Shown here in pieces: positions 18,182 to 26,483 of a stretch of 64,000 bases of DNA; position 1 is the first letter of the stretch; each line of letters begins with the position of its first letter. Position numbers and translations under genes: made by a program. The notes under the pieces are model-generated. The model was not told where the DNA came from. It did no database searches and was given only the letters and a program-made list of their open reading frames with translations. The stretch lies in contig NZ_CP030032.1 in assembly GCF_003258315.1 (NCBI RefSeq), forward strand, positions 720,001-784,000, written 5' to 3'. The stretch comes from Bradymonas sediminis (GTDB taxonomy: Bacteria > Myxococcota_A > Bradymonadia > Bradymonadales > Bradymonadaceae).

Positions 18182-18985
18182 ATGAGTGACGATAAAAAGA
18201 AGACGGGTTCCAAGGACCACAGAAATGACGCATTCGGCTTTGATGATGACGCCGAATACGACGACGAGCACCTCTTCGACGACGCCGAGTTTGAGGCCGA
18301 GGGGTGGAGCATTCCGCACGACCCGGAGTCGGTCACGAAGTTGCTTAAATCGCTGGAGGGGCTGGTTCCCGGCATCCTGCGGCGCGTCGGCGTGGAGAGC
18401 GGCGCCTCGGAGGGCGCGCGTGGCGCGGGTTCGCGTGGGGCTGGTCAGGAGGCCGGCGGCTCCGAGAAGTCGTCGCCGGGCAGCGACGGGTTTCGCGCGC
18501 GCCTGGGCGGCACGAAGTTGCCGCGCGAGGTCGTGAACTTCATCCTCTCACAGGTCGACACCACGAAGCGGGAGTTTTTGCGCATCGCCTCCAATGAGGT
18601 GCGCGTCTTTCTTGAGAGCGTCGACCTGGGCGGTGAGGTCGCCAAAATTCTCACGACGCTATCCTTCGAAGTTCGCATGGAAGTGCGCTTTATCCCCAAC
18701 GACCAGGCGCTCAAACCGTCGGCGCGTGGGCGGATGCGCGTGAAGCGCAATCGTTCGGCCGAGGAGAAGGCTGGCGACGCCGGTGAGGATGATGAAGAGG
18801 GGTTTGACGAGCGCAGCGAGGCCGGGGTGGACGGCGAGGGCGAGGAGATGCCCGGGCGCGAGTTTAGCGATGTCTTTAAGCCGCGGCGCTGGTCGCTGCG
18901 CCGCCGCGCCCGAGGCGACGGTGAGTCGCAGGGCCTGGACGCGGAGAGCGAAGTTGAAGATGAGGCGGACGACGAGGACGAATAA
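18182..18985 (+). CDS. Conserved charged protein, unknown function
   Basis: 267 aa in three parts: an acidic N-terminus (1-45), a conserved-looking helical/beta core (about 112-182, with LPREVVNFILSQVDTTK, FLRIASNEVRVFLES and LTTLSFEVRMEVRFIPND), and a long C-terminal tail alternating acidic stretches with Arg-rich blocks. From memory, the core resembles Myxococcota proteins sometimes annotated as phasin-like; that is a weak recollection. It lies 57 nt after purA on the same strand. No catalytic motif and no signal peptide; probably a cytoplasmic scaffold or binding protein. Confidence 0.65.
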   Translation: MSDDKKKTGSKDHRNDAFGFDDDAEYDDEHLFDDAEFEAEGWSIPHDPESVTKLLKSLEGLVPGILRRVGVESGASEGARGAGSRGAGQEAGGSEKSSPGSDGFRARLGGTKLPREVVNFILSQVDTTKREFLRIASNEVRVFLESVDLGGEVAKILTTLSFEVRMEVRFIPNDQALKPSARGRMRVKRNRSAEEKAGDAGEDDEEGFDERSEAGVDGEGEEMPGREFSDVFKPRRWSLRRRARGDGESQGLDAESEVEDEADDEDE

Positions 18986-19005
18986 GTCCGCGCCCTCATT
19001 TCGCG

Positions 19006-19764
19006 TCACCTATCCGCGCGCGAGAATTGAATATCCAAAATCTTGGGCGGGTCCTGGGGCCGGTCATCCGGCCCCGCCGGCACGGTCGCGATGCTGCGCA
19101 CGACGTCCAGGTTTTCGCAGTGGCCGAAGATCGTGTGGCGCCCGTCGAGGTGAGGGATCGGCGCCGCGGTGATGAACCACTGGCTCCCCGCGCTGTCGGG
19201 CTTGCCTCGATTGGCCATGCTCAAGGTGCCGGGCATGGCGTGGCTGAGCTCATCTGAGATCTCGTCGGGCAATAGGTAGCCCGGGCCGCCCACGCCGGTC
19301 GCGGTAGGGTCACCCGCCTGAATAAAAAAGTTGGGGATGACGCGATAAAAGCCGCTGCCGTTATAAAACGGTGTGTCCTGCTTTTCGTGGCCGGTGCTCG
19401 GGTCGATCCAATTCTTCTGACCCGTCGCCAGTCCCACGAAATTGGCCACCGCGATGGGCGCCTGGGCCTCAAAGAGGGCGCATTCAATCGTGCCAAGATC
19501 GGTCTTTATCGTCGCCTGTAGTGGGCCATCGCCTTCGATATCGGCGGTGAAGCGCGCGAGGTCGCTGGGCGTGGGCGGGTCGAGCTTGGGCGCCGCGGCC
19601 TGCAATGCCTCGACGTCTTCGCGGGTGGTGGTCTTTTGGGCCGCGGCCTCGTCGGCTTGGGCGGCGTTCGGGTCGGGTTTTTTGTCGGGACCGCTGCACG
19701 CGCTCGCGCTCAAGCTGAGGCAAGCGAGGAGGCTAAGAGAGGCGATACGATAGGATAATTTCAT
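19006..19764 (-). CDS. Lipoprotein peptidyl-prolyl cis-trans isomerase (cyclophilin)
   Basis: Periplasmic foldase anchored by lipid. The ATG at 19764 gives a signal peptide with lipobox SASAC (Cys23), a Pro/Ala/Glu-rich linker (25-75) and a cyclophilin domain (about 85-250) with FYNGSGFYRVIPNFFIQAGDP, GVGGPGY, GTLSMAN, GSQWFIT and a FGHCE element. The catalytic Arg (YRVIPNF) and Gln (FIQ) are present. Its ATG overlaps the stop of the upstream secreted protein by 4 nt (ATGA), so translation is coupled; the partner may be a client. Convergent with the charged protein gene. Confidence 0.92.
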   Translation of the reverse strand: MKLSYRIASLSLLACLSLSASACSGPDKKPDPNAAQADEAAAQKTTTREDVEALQAAAPKLDPPTPSDLARFTADIEGDGPLQATIKTDLGTIECALFEAQAPIAVANFVGLATGQKNWIDPSTGHEKQDTPFYNGSGFYRVIPNFFIQAGDPTATGVGGPGYLLPDEISDELSHAMPGTLSMANRGKPDSAGSQWFITAAPIPHLDGRHTIFGHCENLDVVRSIATVPAGPDDRPQDPPKILDIQFSRADR

Positions 19765-20585
19765 TTTAATTTGGTGCAAATAATGCTGAGGCTATCGACC
19801 ATTCTGCCGGCTCCACCTTTGATACCGGTGACGACGTGGCCAGGCGGGCAATTGACTTGATAGGGCTTGCCGCCCGTACCACCGACGCGTTTTTGGACGG
19901 CGTGGTTATCGTCCAAGACCAGCCCACCGGTCGCCTGGTGGGCGTCCGGGTCGGCGAGGTGCTCGCCGAGGCGATTGAGCGCTAACTCACTGGTTTTTTT
20001 GATCTCTTCGGCGCTCATATCGCCGATGGCTTCGGCGCGCAGCGCGGTGTCTGCCTTGTCGGCGCTCACCGCGCGCTCGGAGATGTCGGCGAACGTAATG
20101 CGCTTGCCGCCTTTGGCGGCGTTGAGAAGCTCTCGTGTTTCCTCGGAGACCTCCCACTGGGTGCTGGCCTGGGTTGCGCCGCCGCCATTGCCGGCTCCGA
20201 CCTCCTGCGATTTGCCCGCGATTTTAAAGCGGTCACGCAGCAACTCGCCCTGACCGACCCACTCCACGCCAATCCAGGCGTCATCGGGCAGCGCGGACTT
20301 TTGCAGCGGCGCGTTCAACCCCATCGGCACCGTATAATCACCGTCGACGACCGCCACAAATTGGCGCGCGCTCCAGGTCGGACGCGCCGCGTGCTCCCCA
20401 TCGTATAGCTTGAATTCGAGGTCGAAGACCCCGCTGATCGCGCGACCCTGGCCGTCTTGCAGGCGACCTTGGTAGTCGACCACGATTTCAGAGGACTGTG
20501 CGGGATCGGCGGCGAGCGCCGTCGAGGCAGCACAGGCCGAGAAAAGAACCAGGGTTAAGGCGGCTATTGAGGAGGGTCGCATCAT
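19761..20585 (-). CDS. Secreted YQGRL-type protein with C-terminal CPPGHVVTGIKGG domain
   Basis: 274 aa with a signal peptide (cleavage near STALAA/DP). Residues 30-125 form the beta-sandwich module beginning VDYQGRLQDGQGRAISG and FDLEFKLYD, found at the N-terminus of many secreted or tail-fibre-like bacterial proteins. Helical residues 140-215 may form a coiled coil. The C-terminus (about 225-274) has GGTGGKPYQVNCPPGH, VTGIKGGAGRMVDSL and a final IICTKL, matching a small repeated disulfide domain of the form CPxGxxVTGxxGRxGxxxDxxxxxC. No enzyme motif. Its stop overlaps the cyclophilin start, so the two are co-translated. Two ATGs in tandem begin the frame. Confidence 0.75.
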   Translation of the reverse strand: MMRPSSIAALTLVLFSACAASTALAADPAQSSEIVVDYQGRLQDGQGRAISGVFDLEFKLYDGEHAARPTWSARQFVAVVDGDYTVPMGLNAPLQKSALPDDAWIGVEWVGQGELLRDRFKIAGKSQEVGAGNGGGATQASTQWEVSEETRELLNAAKGGKRITFADISERAVSADKADTALRAEAIGDMSAEEIKKTSELALNRLGEHLADPDAHQATGGLVLDDNHAVQKRVGGTGGKPYQVNCPPGHVVTGIKGGAGRMVDSLSIICTKLK

Positions 20586-20629
20586 CGCGTTTTCTACAAA
20601 TTGGGGAGATGAGATTCACCGTATATTCA

Positions 20630-20653
20630 GGAGGCGCCCCGAAGGGCGCCTCC
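20630..20653 (-). terminator. 10-bp hairpin with UUCG tetraloop
   Basis: On the minus strand GGAGGCGCCC-TTCG-GGGCGCCTCC (20653 to 20630) follows the lipoprotein at 20670-21308. It is very stable but has no U tract, so it may be a partial terminator or an mRNA stabiliser within a longer transcript. Confidence 0.55.
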
Positions 20654-20669
20654 CTATTGGCGAAGACGA

Positions 20670-21308
20670 TTAAAGCGCGTCTTGCGGGTTCACCGTGAAC
20701 TTAACATCGATATCCATTTTAATATTCGCCGAGCCCGAGGGCGGAAGGTCTTGGCCCTTCTTAACCACCGGCTCTGCGAAGATAATCGAGGATAATTTCA
20801 ACTCTTTGAGCAGGTCGCTGGATTTCGAGCGGCCTTCTTCGGAGACGATCGCCGCGCCCTGGGTGTTGGAGCCTGCGGGAATCGACGGGATGGTCGTCAA
20901 CTTGACCACGCCCTCATCCTTGGAGGAGGTCGCTTCGATGGGGCCCATATAGACGGTCATCTCGGGCAGGTCGAAGGTCAGCGTATTCTGCAAGGACGAG
21001 TATTTGATCTGCGTGATCTCGATGGAGCGGAACACGCCCTTGAATTTGGTCAGTTTGTCATTGCCCGTCAACTCGACCACGTCGATGGACGTGCCCTGGT
21101 CGATGGTCTGCAGGGGCGTGTCGACCGGAGCCGGGGTCGCGGCGCTCGCGCAATCCACGCCGGTCGGGCAGAGCGCGCCGGCGTTGACCGGGAACGCCAT
21201 CGGGATGGTCTCGGTATAGCTGATATTGGTATCTTCGTCGTCCAAGAGGCCGCAGGCGAGCGAGAAGATGACGAAGACGCTGAGGAAAATTAGGGAGGCG
21301 CGTTTCAT
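20670..21308 (-). CDS. Hypothetical lipoprotein
   Basis: 212 aa. The signal peptide has a lipobox-like SLAC (Cys19) followed by an acidic stretch (LLDDED), then a predicted beta-rich domain with one potential disulfide (CPTGVDC). No family recognised. The +2 residue after the lipid Cys is Gly, so outer-membrane sorting is plausible by the E. coli rule. It is upstream of the YQGRL protein/cyclophilin pair on the same strand (84-nt gap holding the UUCG hairpin) and may form an envelope-protein operon with them. Confidence 0.6.
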   Translation of the reverse strand: MKRASLIFLSVFVIFSLACGLLDDEDTNISYTETIPMAFPVNAGALCPTGVDCASAATPAPVDTPLQTIDQGTSIDVVELTGNDKLTKFKGVFRSIEITQIKYSSLQNTLTFDLPEMTVYMGPIEATSSKDEGVVKLTTIPSIPAGSNTQGAAIVSEEGRSKSSDLLKELKLSSIIFAEPVVKKGQDLPPSGSANIKMDIDVKFTVNPQDAL

Positions 21309-21483
21309 TGCTAAAAGTCCTTCTGAAATAAATAAATTTCGGCGTGAAGATATAAAAAATAAAAACGGGCCTGGGAAATAATCTCAGCCCGAACGTGGTG
21401 ATGATACAACGAATGCCAATACGACTCCAGAACTTAGGCGCAATTTTATTTGCGCTGCTCTGGTGTGGGATTTGTTTGTAAAT

Positions 21484-22605
21484 TCAACGGGTTATGCTGG
21501 CGAGTCTCGCGTCCTTGAGCAGGTTTCTCAGGACGCGAAGCGCGCGGGTGGGGATGATATGCTCGTAGGAATCGCCGAATTCGTCCTGCTCAACGATAGG
21601 CAGCGCCTCGCTGATGCGGATGAGATCGTCGATGATTTGGCGAGTTTGAGCGCCGACTTTGCTGAAGTGATATTCGAGGTAGACCTCGATATCAAAGGGC
21701 ATCAGCGCGGGGGCCAGGGCGAGCAGTGTGCCGACGATCTCGGGGCGCCGCACGGTGCTAAGAGCTGCGGGGACGCTGGTGCCATAATAGCGGGCCGCGA
21801 CGCGCTGGGCCTCTTTGCCCGCGGCGGTCGCGATTTCGAGCGCCGGGCTTTTTCGAAAGCGCTTCAGAGACCAACCTGCGACCTCCAGACCCGCGACAAT
21901 CGGGTTCATCGCGGTGCTTCCGAACGCCATTAGAAGCGGTGTGTTCGGGTCGACTTTGGCCGGATAGTCGCCCTTTGTTAGGGCGTCGACGACCCGCTCG
22001 CAGCGCAAATCTGCGTCGGCCGGCTCCGGCCCCTGGGTGAGCAGCAGCGGCGAGAACGGGTTTTGAGTCATGGGCGGCAATAGATACGCGACGCCTCGGC
22101 CGAGCTTCTCGCCCGGCAGCGGCGATTGATAGGCGATAAAGGTGATGAGGCCCGCGACGATCTTGGCCGGGTCGTAGACCTGGGCGACGTATTCGAGGTC
22201 TTCCAGGCCGGGCTGCAAAGACACCAGCGTTGCGTCGCCGATGCGCGCGCAGAAGTCGGCTAACCAATCGCCCTTTAGCGCGGTCGACGAGATGCACAGC
22301 CACACCTGGTCCCACCGGTTTTGGGCGACCTCTTCGACATCCGACAGGATGCGATAATTGTCATAATAAAAAGAGCGCGGCCCTCGAAGCGGTCGATGTT
22401 GGTGCATCAAAAAGCCGGCCTCGGCCTCGGCGCGGTATTTTTCTTTGACGAAAAATGTCACGTCGGCCCCGCCGCGGCTCAGATGGTAGCCGTAGGTCTG
22501 GCCCACCGCCCCTGCGCCCACCATCAGGATGCGCGGGGCGGGTTTGGCGCCCAGAAGATCGGTCGGGGGGAGAGGGGCCGGGAGGGTCGTATTTTGGGAG
22601 GTCAT
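21484..22605 (-). CDS. Ketopantoate reductase (ApbA/PanE)-like protein
   Basis: 373 aa. The N-terminal NADP-binding Rossmann motif is ILMVGAGAVGQTYGYHLSRGG, followed by LCISSTALKGDWL and a conserved NTPLLMAFG/AMNPIVAGLEV stretch where PanE proteins carry the catalytic Lys/Asn region. It is about 70 aa longer than E. coli PanE, and the C-terminal helical domain is divergent, so a substrate other than 2-dehydropantoate is possible. No pantothenate gene is adjacent. It lies 50 nt downstream of the APP1-like HAD gene on the same strand; a functional link is not evident. Confidence 0.75.
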   Translation of the reverse strand: MTSQNTTLPAPLPPTDLLGAKPAPRILMVGAGAVGQTYGYHLSRGGADVTFFVKEKYRAEAEAGFLMHQHRPLRGPRSFYYDNYRILSDVEEVAQNRWDQVWLCISSTALKGDWLADFCARIGDATLVSLQPGLEDLEYVAQVYDPAKIVAGLITFIAYQSPLPGEKLGRGVAYLLPPMTQNPFSPLLLTQGPEPADADLRCERVVDALTKGDYPAKVDPNTPLLMAFGSTAMNPIVAGLEVAGWSLKRFRKSPALEIATAAGKEAQRVAARYYGTSVPAALSTVRRPEIVGTLLALAPALMPFDIEVYLEYHFSKVGAQTRQIIDDLIRISEALPIVEQDEFGDSYEHIIPTRALRVLRNLLKDARLASITR

Positions 22606-22655
22606 AGGGAGGCTCTCAAGTAAATAATATTCTCAAGTCAACGCAGCGTGCGGCA

Positions 22656-23801
22656 TTATTTGGGTTGGACCGAGTGGCGCATCGCGCGGTCGGTGCGCAG
22701 TACTTCCAGATAGTCCACCGGCCCGGTCCACTCCGGCATCGGGTTCTGATTGCGCGGCGCCAGGGCGCGCACTTTGATAATAAAGCGCTCGATAAATTCC
22801 TTGGGGAAGGTGTTTCGGAGCTCTCGGGCTTTCGCGTCCGCGTCGGGGTCATCGGGGAAGTCGCGCGTCGCCTGGCGCCAATCTTCGGCCAGTCGCTTTA
22901 AGACGTCCATATTGAGGTGGCGGCGCCGGGCGAGGTCTTGGAGGCTGACGGCCAACTCCTGCATGTCGTATTTGGGGTGCTGCAATAGCTCGGCGGCCAC
23001 CCGTGCTACCGAGTCCACTTTGATCACGCCGTCGCCGTAGAGGATCACCGCGGCCTGAAAATAATTGGCGATCGGCACCAGGCGCGGCCCGAAGACCAGA
23101 AAACGCCCCGGTGAGGAGCCCGCCTCCAGGTGGATAAAGATGCGCTGGACGGTGTCGCGTTTGGTGGTGCGCTCAAAGCGCGCCAGGATGGTCTGAGCGG
23201 TGGCCTCATAGACCTGCGATTGGCGCAGGATCTCCTCTAATTGCGCGCGGTCGACGGTGCCGGCGGCGATATCGGCGTAGAGCGAATAGATAAACGCGTC
23301 CTGCTCGGCGTCGTCGCCAAAAAATGTCTCCGGGGCAAAGGGCGAATTCTCGCGCAGCGTCAGCAGCGCGTTGAGCTTATAGCCCACCTGTCCGCGAATC
23401 GCGCGAAAATGTCCCTTCAATAGATTGCGCAGCGTGGGCTTGAGGATAAACGCGTCGGGGCGAATCCCGTCGATCTCGAATTTTCGCTCCAGGGTCTCGC
23501 GCATCTGCGTGGGGCTGCCCGAGATAAAGGTTACCAGCGCGCGGCTGTCTTTGTCGGGGCGGCTTAGCTCGCGCAGCAGAGCGACCGCGCCGGGGACCGT
23601 GACTTTTTCTTCGGGCTTCTGGAGCGCCGTGCGGATCAGGTCGCGAATCGTGTCGAAGTCGGTGTGCAGATAGGTCTTATCGAGGTCCCAGCGGAAGATA
23701 TGGCGCACCGCGATCTCGTCGGACGCCTCGGCGATCGCCGCCGAATCGACCGCGTCGGGCACCTTGGGATCGGGGGTCGGAGTTTTAGGATCGGTGTTCA
23801 T
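22656..23801 (-). CDS. HAD-type APP1-like phosphatase domain protein (DUF2183-like)
   Basis: 381 aa. After a Pro-rich leader (1-25), a HAD-like catalytic core carries motif I WDLDKTYLHTDF (nucleophile DxD), motif II FISGSP and an acidic motif FGDDAEQDAFIYSLYADI. This arrangement fits the APP1 phosphatidate-phosphatase catalytic domain used in bacterial DUF2183 proteins. The C-terminal ~150 aa are helical without recognised motifs. No signal peptide is seen. The substrate (lipid phosphate or other) is inferred from family only. Confidence 0.65.
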   Translation of the reverse strand: MNTDPKTPTPDPKVPDAVDSAAIAEASDEIAVRHIFRWDLDKTYLHTDFDTIRDLIRTALQKPEEKVTVPGAVALLRELSRPDKDSRALVTFISGSPTQMRETLERKFEIDGIRPDAFILKPTLRNLLKGHFRAIRGQVGYKLNALLTLRENSPFAPETFFGDDAEQDAFIYSLYADIAAGTVDRAQLEEILRQSQVYEATAQTILARFERTTKRDTVQRIFIHLEAGSSPGRFLVFGPRLVPIANYFQAAVILYGDGVIKVDSVARVAAELLQHPKYDMQELAVSLQDLARRRHLNMDVLKRLAEDWRQATRDFPDDPDADAKARELRNTFPKEFIERFIIKVRALAPRNQNPMPEWTGPVDYLEVLRTDRAMRHSVQPK

Positions 23802-23988
23802 ACCCTCAATCTAGTGCAGCCATTCGGCCCAGCGCAAGTACTGTGCGCCGAATCGTGTCTTCGCGGCGGCGCCGAAACCAAGAAGAGCTAAAAAAAGTTG
23901 CGCCTCGCCTCTTCCGGACTAAGCTGCGCCTGTTGGTTCGAGGCTTTTGACACACTCATGATTTTGCATTTCGAAGATAAGAAATAAT

Positions 23989-24717
23989 ATGACCCGATGT
24001 TGGTATATTATCGACGCCGCCGGCTGGCGAAGGATCGATGTGGCTCCGAAGCGAAAGGGCGAAAAGCGCTGGGATTTCTGGTCGGATTTTCGTGTGGACG
24101 GCCCCGGCGACACCGGCTGGCCCGCGTTCACGCAATTGGTCGTGCGCGCCTCGGCCCAGGCCGTTTGTCGCGCCATCGCCGAGCTGGCCGCTGAGCTCGA
24201 GATTGAGTGCACCGACGTCAGCGATCAGCCCGACCAATGGCACGAAGCTCTGATGCTCAACGAGCAGATACTGGCCGACGGCCAGCCGCTGACTTTGCTC
24301 AGTGAGCCGAGCACCGACTTCGACGCGCGCCTGCTCGACCCGAACGCCGCCGAGCTGATCTTTGAGAAGCTGGGCGTCGACGGCGCCTTCTTCGGCCACG
24401 AACCCGACGCCGGCACGCTGATGCTGTCGATGTATCGCCAGGGGCTCCTCGCGCTTAGCTGGAGCGACTCGATCCAGCCGGGGCCGAGCCACGCGCTGAC
24501 CTTTTACCCGGACGGGCGCGCCACCGCCGAAGACCCGCGCCCCTTCGCGCTGAGCCGGCTGGGCCAAGAGCCTACCAGCCCCTTCCTGGACCGCTACGCC
24601 TACGTCGCCCACGAGCTCGCCAAGCTCGGCCTCGACGAGATCTCACCGCTGCTGACCAACCGCAGGATCAGCGCGGCGCTGCGGCTTGATCCCGAGAATG
24701 TCCGGCATCTCGGGTAG
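23989..24717 (+). CDS. Hypothetical protein
   Basis: 242-aa soluble protein, not recognised. It begins MTRCWYIIDAAGWRRIDV and contains many Trp/Asp/Glu residues and alternating alpha/beta pattern. No signal peptide, membrane segment or catalytic motif is visible. Codon use matches its neighbours. A perfect TTGACA (23947-23952) lies 36 nt before the ATG, but a convincing -10 is missing. A terminator hairpin follows, so it appears to be a single-gene unit. Confidence 0.55.
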   Translation: MTRCWYIIDAAGWRRIDVAPKRKGEKRWDFWSDFRVDGPGDTGWPAFTQLVVRASAQAVCRAIAELAAELEIECTDVSDQPDQWHEALMLNEQILADGQPLTLLSEPSTDFDARLLDPNAAELIFEKLGVDGAFFGHEPDAGTLMLSMYRQGLLALSWSDSIQPGPSHALTFYPDGRATAEDPRPFALSRLGQEPTSPFLDRYAYVAHELAKLGLDEISPLLTNRRISAALRLDPENVRHLG

Positions 24718-24740
24718 GGTCTTCGACCCTCGCCGAAGGT

Positions 24741-24776
24741 TACGCCCGCCAATTGCGCTAGCCATTGGCGGGCGTA
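24741..24776 (+). terminator. Terminator hairpin after the 23989 gene
   Basis: TACGCCCGCCAAT (24741-24753) pairs perfectly with ATTGGCGGGCGTA (24764-24776), 10-nt loop; GCGCTTTT follows. Confidence 0.7.
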
Positions 24777-24902
24777 GCGCTTTTGGGCGTCGGCCTGGGC
24801 ACCCCGAGATCACCCACCAGTTGTTCCTCCCGATCCCCTATGTTATTCTCGCCGGGGCTTTGCCCGACATTTTTTTGCTAAAGAAGCAGTTTGGGAGCGT
24901 GT

Positions 24903-25679
24903 ATGCTGATCGGCTTTAATAACGACGTTGAGTATCGTGGGAAGACCTTCCATATTCAGACCGAAGATCACGGTTTGGGGGGCTCGACGATCGAGACGCA
25001 GCTTTTCTACTCGGGGGCGATCCTCGACACGGTGATGAGCTCCTATGCGGATGCGATTGAGGGGCTGGGCGAGGAAGAAGCTGAGGAGCGGATTCGCGCG
25101 CAGATGAAGGCGAGCCACCGCAGCCTCTTTAAGAAGTTGCGGGCCGGCGAATATGACGAGATGGTCGGTCTGGAGCCGCTGTCGACGGCCGAGGCGCCCG
25201 ATATCGAGGCGGAGGCTGAGGACTTTACGCCCAGCCAGGAGCGTGTTCCCGCCGAGGCCCAGAAGCTCGAAGAGGGCGGGGCCGAGGCGATCGAGGAGTT
25301 CGAGAAGAAGCATTCGGACCCCAAGAAGTCGCTCAATCATATGAGCCTTAATAAGCTCAAGAGCCAGCTGTCCGCGCTCAAAAACCCCGGCGATTCCGCC
25401 AATTTAAGGCCGGCGAGCACGCCCGAGGATACCCAGGAAGACGACGTCGCGCTGGCCACGCAGATCATGGACGCCAGCGGCATTGGTATTGAGTTTAGCT
25501 CGGACCTCGCCGAGATCATCGCCGAGAAAGACGGCGGCGCGCCTCAACCCGCGCGTGCGGCTGCGGCCCCGGCGCTTGTCGACTTTCCCGCCACCGGCGC
25601 GAAGGCCTGGGACGGATGCCGGCCAAGCGACGACGATTTGAGCCTGGTCGATCTGGTCGAGGACTTTTTGGCGAGCTGA
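24903..25679 (+). CDS. Conserved MLIGFNND-type protein, unknown function
   Basis: 258 aa. The first ~80 residues (MLIGFNNDVEYRGKTFHIQT, then a symmetric beta-rich stretch with FYSGAILDTVMSSY) match, from memory, a conserved myxobacterial hypothetical family. The remaining two thirds are Glu/Ala/Pro-rich and probably disordered, ending in a short conserved-looking SLVDLVEDFL motif. The ATG at 24903 is chosen because GGGAG precedes it and the conserved block starts there. No known enzymatic motif. It lies 90 nt ahead of the ftsE-like gene on the same strand. Confidence 0.65.
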   Translation: MLIGFNNDVEYRGKTFHIQTEDHGLGGSTIETQLFYSGAILDTVMSSYADAIEGLGEEEAEERIRAQMKASHRSLFKKLRAGEYDEMVGLEPLSTAEAPDIEAEAEDFTPSQERVPAEAQKLEEGGAEAIEEFEKKHSDPKKSLNHMSLNKLKSQLSALKNPGDSANLRPASTPEDTQEDDVALATQIMDASGIGIEFSSDLAEIIAEKDGGAPQPARAAAAPALVDFPATGAKAWDGCRPSDDDLSLVDLVEDFLAS

Positions 25680-25769
25680 TGCGAGTGCCCGCCGGGCGCC
25701 CAAAATAGAATGAATGACCCTGCCTACCTCAGCGCATCAATTGCCTGACGGATTGCGAATCGAGCCTCG

Positions 25770-26483
25770 ATGATTTCGTGTTATCACCTTATAATTCAAC
25801 ACCCTACGGGCGAGCGTCCGCTCTTAGAAGATATCAGCGTTGATATCGCGCGCGGGGAATTCGTGGAGATTATCGGCCCAAGCGGCGCCGGCAAGAGCCT
25901 GCTCTGCTCGGTGTTCGGGCTGCGTCGACGCGTTCAGGGTGCCAAATGCATCGTGGTCGGGCGCAATATCGACCGCCTCGCCCCCTCGAAGGTAACCCAG
26001 GTTCGCCAGAAAATTGGCACCCATAGCCAGCGCCCCGAGTTCTTAGAAGAGCGCTCCCTATTGCAAAATCTATTGCTCCCACTGGTGGCCCGCGGCAAGA
26101 CCGACGGGGCGCTCCAGAAGGTGCAAACGCTCATCAGTGGCACGGCGCTCGAGGTCCTCTCCGAAGTTCCGATTCGGGGACTTTCGGCCGGCCAGCGCAC
26201 GCTCGCCAGCATCTTTCGCGCGCTCGTCGGACAACCGGAGTTGGTGCTGCTCGATGGCGGTCTCCAGGGGCTGGGCGAGCTTGAGGGCGACGCGATTTCG
26301 GCGCTTCGACAGGTGTCGCGCGCCGGGTCGACCGTGGTGCTCGCTGCGCGTGAGCTATCGCCGTGTGCCGACCTGCGTACCCAGGTGATTCGCCTCGATG
26401 CGGGGCGCGTGGTTTCGGTGCAACGTAGCGCGGAGCCCGAACCCGATGTGACTTCGGTCTCGGGCATCACGGAGGTGCGCTGA
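25770..26483 (+). CDS. ftsE: FtsE-like ABC ATPase with degenerate catalytic residues
   Basis: 237-aa ABC ATPase. Context (FtsX-like next, then an EnvC-like protein) identifies it as FtsE of the septal FtsEX complex. Walker A is intact (GPSGAGKS, 36-43) and a Q-loop Gln is present. However, the signature reads LSAGQ (138-142), Walker B is LVLLDG (Asp162, with Gly163 where the catalytic Glu should be), and the H-loop His position is Arg194 (LAARE). It should bind ATP but may hydrolyse it poorly. Its stop overlaps the ftsX start by one base (TGATG). Confidence 0.85.
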   Translation: MISCYHLIIQHPTGERPLLEDISVDIARGEFVEIIGPSGAGKSLLCSVFGLRRRVQGAKCIVVGRNIDRLAPSKVTQVRQKIGTHSQRPEFLEERSLLQNLLLPLVARGKTDGALQKVQTLISGTALEVLSEVPIRGLSAGQRTLASIFRALVGQPELVLLDGGLQGLGELEGDAISALRQVSRAGSTVVLAARELSPCADLRTQVIRLDAGRVVSVQRSAEPEPDVTSVSGITEVR

